Of a DNA stretch of 64,000 nt, positions 61,631-64,000 are shown piece by piece. Position 1 is the stretch's first letter, and each line of letters opens with the position of its first letter. Origin of the DNA: Casuarius casuarius. Taxonomy: Eukaryota; Chordata; Aves; Casuariiformes; Casuariidae. Location of the stretch: contig PTFA01000028.1 in NCBI GenBank assembly GCA_003342895.1, positions 6,243,828-6,307,827 on the forward strand. The letters are read 5' to 3'. The translations under genes and the position numbers were made by a program. The notes below the pieces were generated by a model. That model was not told the origin of the DNA. It saw only the letters and a program-made list of their open reading frames with translations, and searched no databases.

Positions 61631-63749
61631 CACAACTCCTAATTAGCATTTGTTTAAATAGAAAATCAGGTTAACATCTCTAAACGGAACAAGCAGGTGT
61701 GGTCCTCAGAGTGTGATTCTGAGGGCAGAGAAAGAAAACATCTTAAAAGCTGACATCTACTCTTCAGTTCCTGTTGATGTCTGCAGATTCCCAGCTAGCA
61801 CTTTTCAATCAGAGAGATATTAGCAGATTACCATAAAAATGTGGTGGAGGTACCCAGTTAGAGCATCCCCCCCAAGCCAGGATAAGATGGCTGAGGTAGC
61901 GGTAAGGGGGGGAAGGCACAGGTACAACCATGGAGCTGGACCCAGTAAATTGCAAAACATAGCCTTTCTGCCAAATGAGGCTTGCACACATTATTCCCTC
62001 CTCCTCCTGGATGGCAGCTCCACAGTTAGAAATGAGCTGAGCTCCGAAAAGGTTTGAGCAATTCTGCCCAGTTCCCTTCACAGATACCGACCGGCAATGA
62101 AAAAGGTTGCTGCAGAACAAAGGCTCCAACTTAACATTCCAGCCTCTGGCAGCGGTCTTGTATGAAAAACCATAAATGATGTGAAGAAGGCAAATATATT
62201 ACACTGAACATCCGAGTGTACTGTGGATAGCGTAGGTGTGAGGACAAATGGCGTGTTCTACTGACAGCTGCACCTTGTGACCTACTTAACAGGTTCCCTG
62301 TGCAACTTTCAGGGTTAGTATTGTCATTAAACATCCAGATTGCAGTAGCAGTACCTAGAAACCCTTATCAAACGAACTTGCAATAGGTTCTGTACAAACA
62401 ACGCCTCCCTTATTGGTCTTATGATTAACTAGGCAATCTCTTAGAACTGATACCAGTTGCTCTATTAACCTTTCCACAAACTTTACCTCATCTTTCCCTA
62501 AAATATTAAAGTTATGATGCTCTAATACTGCTTCTGCACTCTAGATTCCTTTTTAAAAAATGAATAGTAAAACTCTAGTAAAAGTGTACTTTATTTTAAA
62601 CAGACTATGTAAACTGTTAATACATTTACATGGGATTTTACCACGGTCACTCTTCAAGAAAAAAGCAGTAAAGCTCCCTCTGTCTGACACATGGAATACT
62701 ACACAGACAAATAAACAGAACTACATTAAAAGAACATCAAGATCGCAGTGTCAAGTACTCAAAGTTTAAGACAACTAAGAACTAAGGTGTAATGTCAGTT
62801 CTTTCACCTCTTTCCACGTTCTGATATAGCATTTTTCCCACCAAATTACTCTGCTTCAATCAACACACAGCAAGTCCACTGCTCTCAAGGGACAGTTAAG
62901 TAGCTGAGGTATTTATTACCTTCAGCTTTACTCAGTCTGTGAAAGGACATATGGTCTTCTAGTAAATTCATATTCTTCTATTCACTTTCCTCTTCAAACC
63001 TGGATGTCTAAATTCCTCCAAACTGTCCCTGGATTATCTCTTTTCCAACCCAACTTCTCATGCAAAAGTACTTTGTTCCAAAATGTGTCCTCCAGTTCTT
63101 CCTAGCAAATGGGAAAATATATAGTCTTTTGTTTCTGGAAACCTCCGTCACTCTTAAGAGAGAGACAGCTGCCTGTCTTTTAAAGGAAGCAGTGCTGACC
63201 ATGAAGTTCCTCCTTATGCAAAGCCATCACGAGTTTCTGATATTGACTCTGCTTGAGAAGCAGCTTTTAAACCATTCTCTTTTTATTCAATAATCTTAAC
63301 ACACACAACTTTGGGAGAGTAAGTTGCTCGGCTCTGCAAGAGTACTTTATTTTGTTACCTTTTTGCTAAGGACTGAATAAGTGGGGGAAAAAATCACATC
63401 ACTCTCAAAGTATCCACAGGCAAGCAATCTAGAGGAGAAGAATAAGCTCTTCACTACTGCAAGAAAAAGATAGTGTGCATTATTGTGTTTGAGAAGTCAA
63501 GTTATTTAGATCTGGAAGATTTACATAAAAATACTGGCAGAAGCTGCTGACAGATAAAAGCCAAAACAGCTCCTTCATCTTTTGGGAATTATGGGAAACA
63601 TTTATAAGCACACAGAAAGTTAAAAATAATGAGTGTAGAGCAGTCACCTAGAAAAAAAAAAAGCAAACAATGGTAACAGCAATCCAGCATCAGAAGGGCT
63701 TTCTTTATTCTGCAAGCTGACATATTTCAAATCAGGTCTTTCTTGTCTT

Positions 63750-63780
<31 letters not shown>
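63750..63780. repeat. (AAAAG)n tract
   Basis: A-rich run with AAAAG units. Confidence 0.9.
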
Positions 63781-64000
63781 CAAAAGCAGCTTGGGGCTCT
63801 AGATGTAGCAACAGAAATATAGAAATAGGGCAATGTTGAAAGGCAGTCTTGTAAGAAAGCAAAAAATGGGTTAATCCTTACAGCCATTAAACCATGGGCT
63901 GATCTGACATAGATATAGAAACAACAACATTATTAAGAAATTCCTGAACTAGATCTACAGGGAGTTAATCCCACTGCCTTCTTTAATTTCAGATAAAGAA

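Larger units (their letters stand above)
52433..64000 (-). other. Part of the large 5' intron of PIK3R1
   Basis: 11.6 kb of intron upstream of coding exon 2; I searched it for an SH3-type exon and found none. It contains a CR1 reverse-transcriptase remnant on the plus strand, alternating CA/TG sequence near 53.45 kb, a CpG-retaining stretch near 57.2-57.6 kb, a GC-rich block near 61.35-61.62 kb and an (AAAAG)n tract at 63.75 kb. The human intron at this place is tens of kb, so the SH3 exon is expected beyond the window. Confidence 0.8.

Noticed and set aside
52433..64000. Search for the SH3-encoding first exon of p85-alpha
   Set aside because: No stretch resembling the expected ALYDY-type SH3 start or the proline-rich tail on the minus strand; it must lie outside the window.

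Overview
The window is animal nuclear DNA: AT-rich, with short exons, long introns and only a few old interspersed repeats. The repeats are CR1-type non-LTR retrotransposon remnants and tRNA-derived SINE remnants. Together with the low repeat density this points to a sauropsid, most likely a bird; a turtle or crocodilian cannot be excluded. Fifteen isolated single N bases are present and none falls in a coding exon.

The only gene I can support is PIK3R1, on the minus strand, encoding the regulatory subunit of class IA phosphoinositide 3-kinase. Fourteen of the expected fifteen p85-alpha coding exons lie between 52432 and 29330, covering the BH (RhoGAP-like) domain, the second proline-rich motif, nSH2, the iSH2 coiled coil and cSH2. 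The first coding exon, carrying the SH3 domain, is not here and should lie above 64000. The 10-kb intron between 46100 and 36089 also holds the private first exons of the short isoforms: p50-alpha (39629-39644) and p55-alpha (37459-37564). All splice phases agree. The short isoforms come out at exactly 424 and 454 residues, as in mammals.

Layout. 1-24980: gene-free DNA beyond the PIK3R1 3' end, with SINE and CR1 remnants, a pentanucleotide pyrimidine tract near 19.0 kb and a 1-kb GC-rich island with a minisatellite at 22.6-23.6 kb. About 24985-29329: a 4.3-kb 3'UTR with several poly(A) signals and seed matches for miR-29 and miR-30. 29330-36088: exons shared by all isoforms. 36089-46100: intron with the two alternative first exons and a GC-rich block at 42.6-43.1 kb. 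46101-52432: BH exons. 52433-64000: part of the large 5' intron, with an antisense CR1 reverse-transcriptase remnant and a GC-rich block near 61.5 kb.

The p85-alpha transcript joins SH3, BH and SH2 modules. Internal promoters would yield p55-alpha and p50-alpha, which keep the p110-binding nSH2-iSH2-cSH2 core but replace SH3-BH with 34-35 or 6 residues. The core is almost identical to human, while the BH domain is more diverged. It has lost the two arginines (human R151 and R274) linked to GAP activity. I found no previously undescribed system; the best leads are the BH changes, the conserved alternative first exons and the GC-rich islands.
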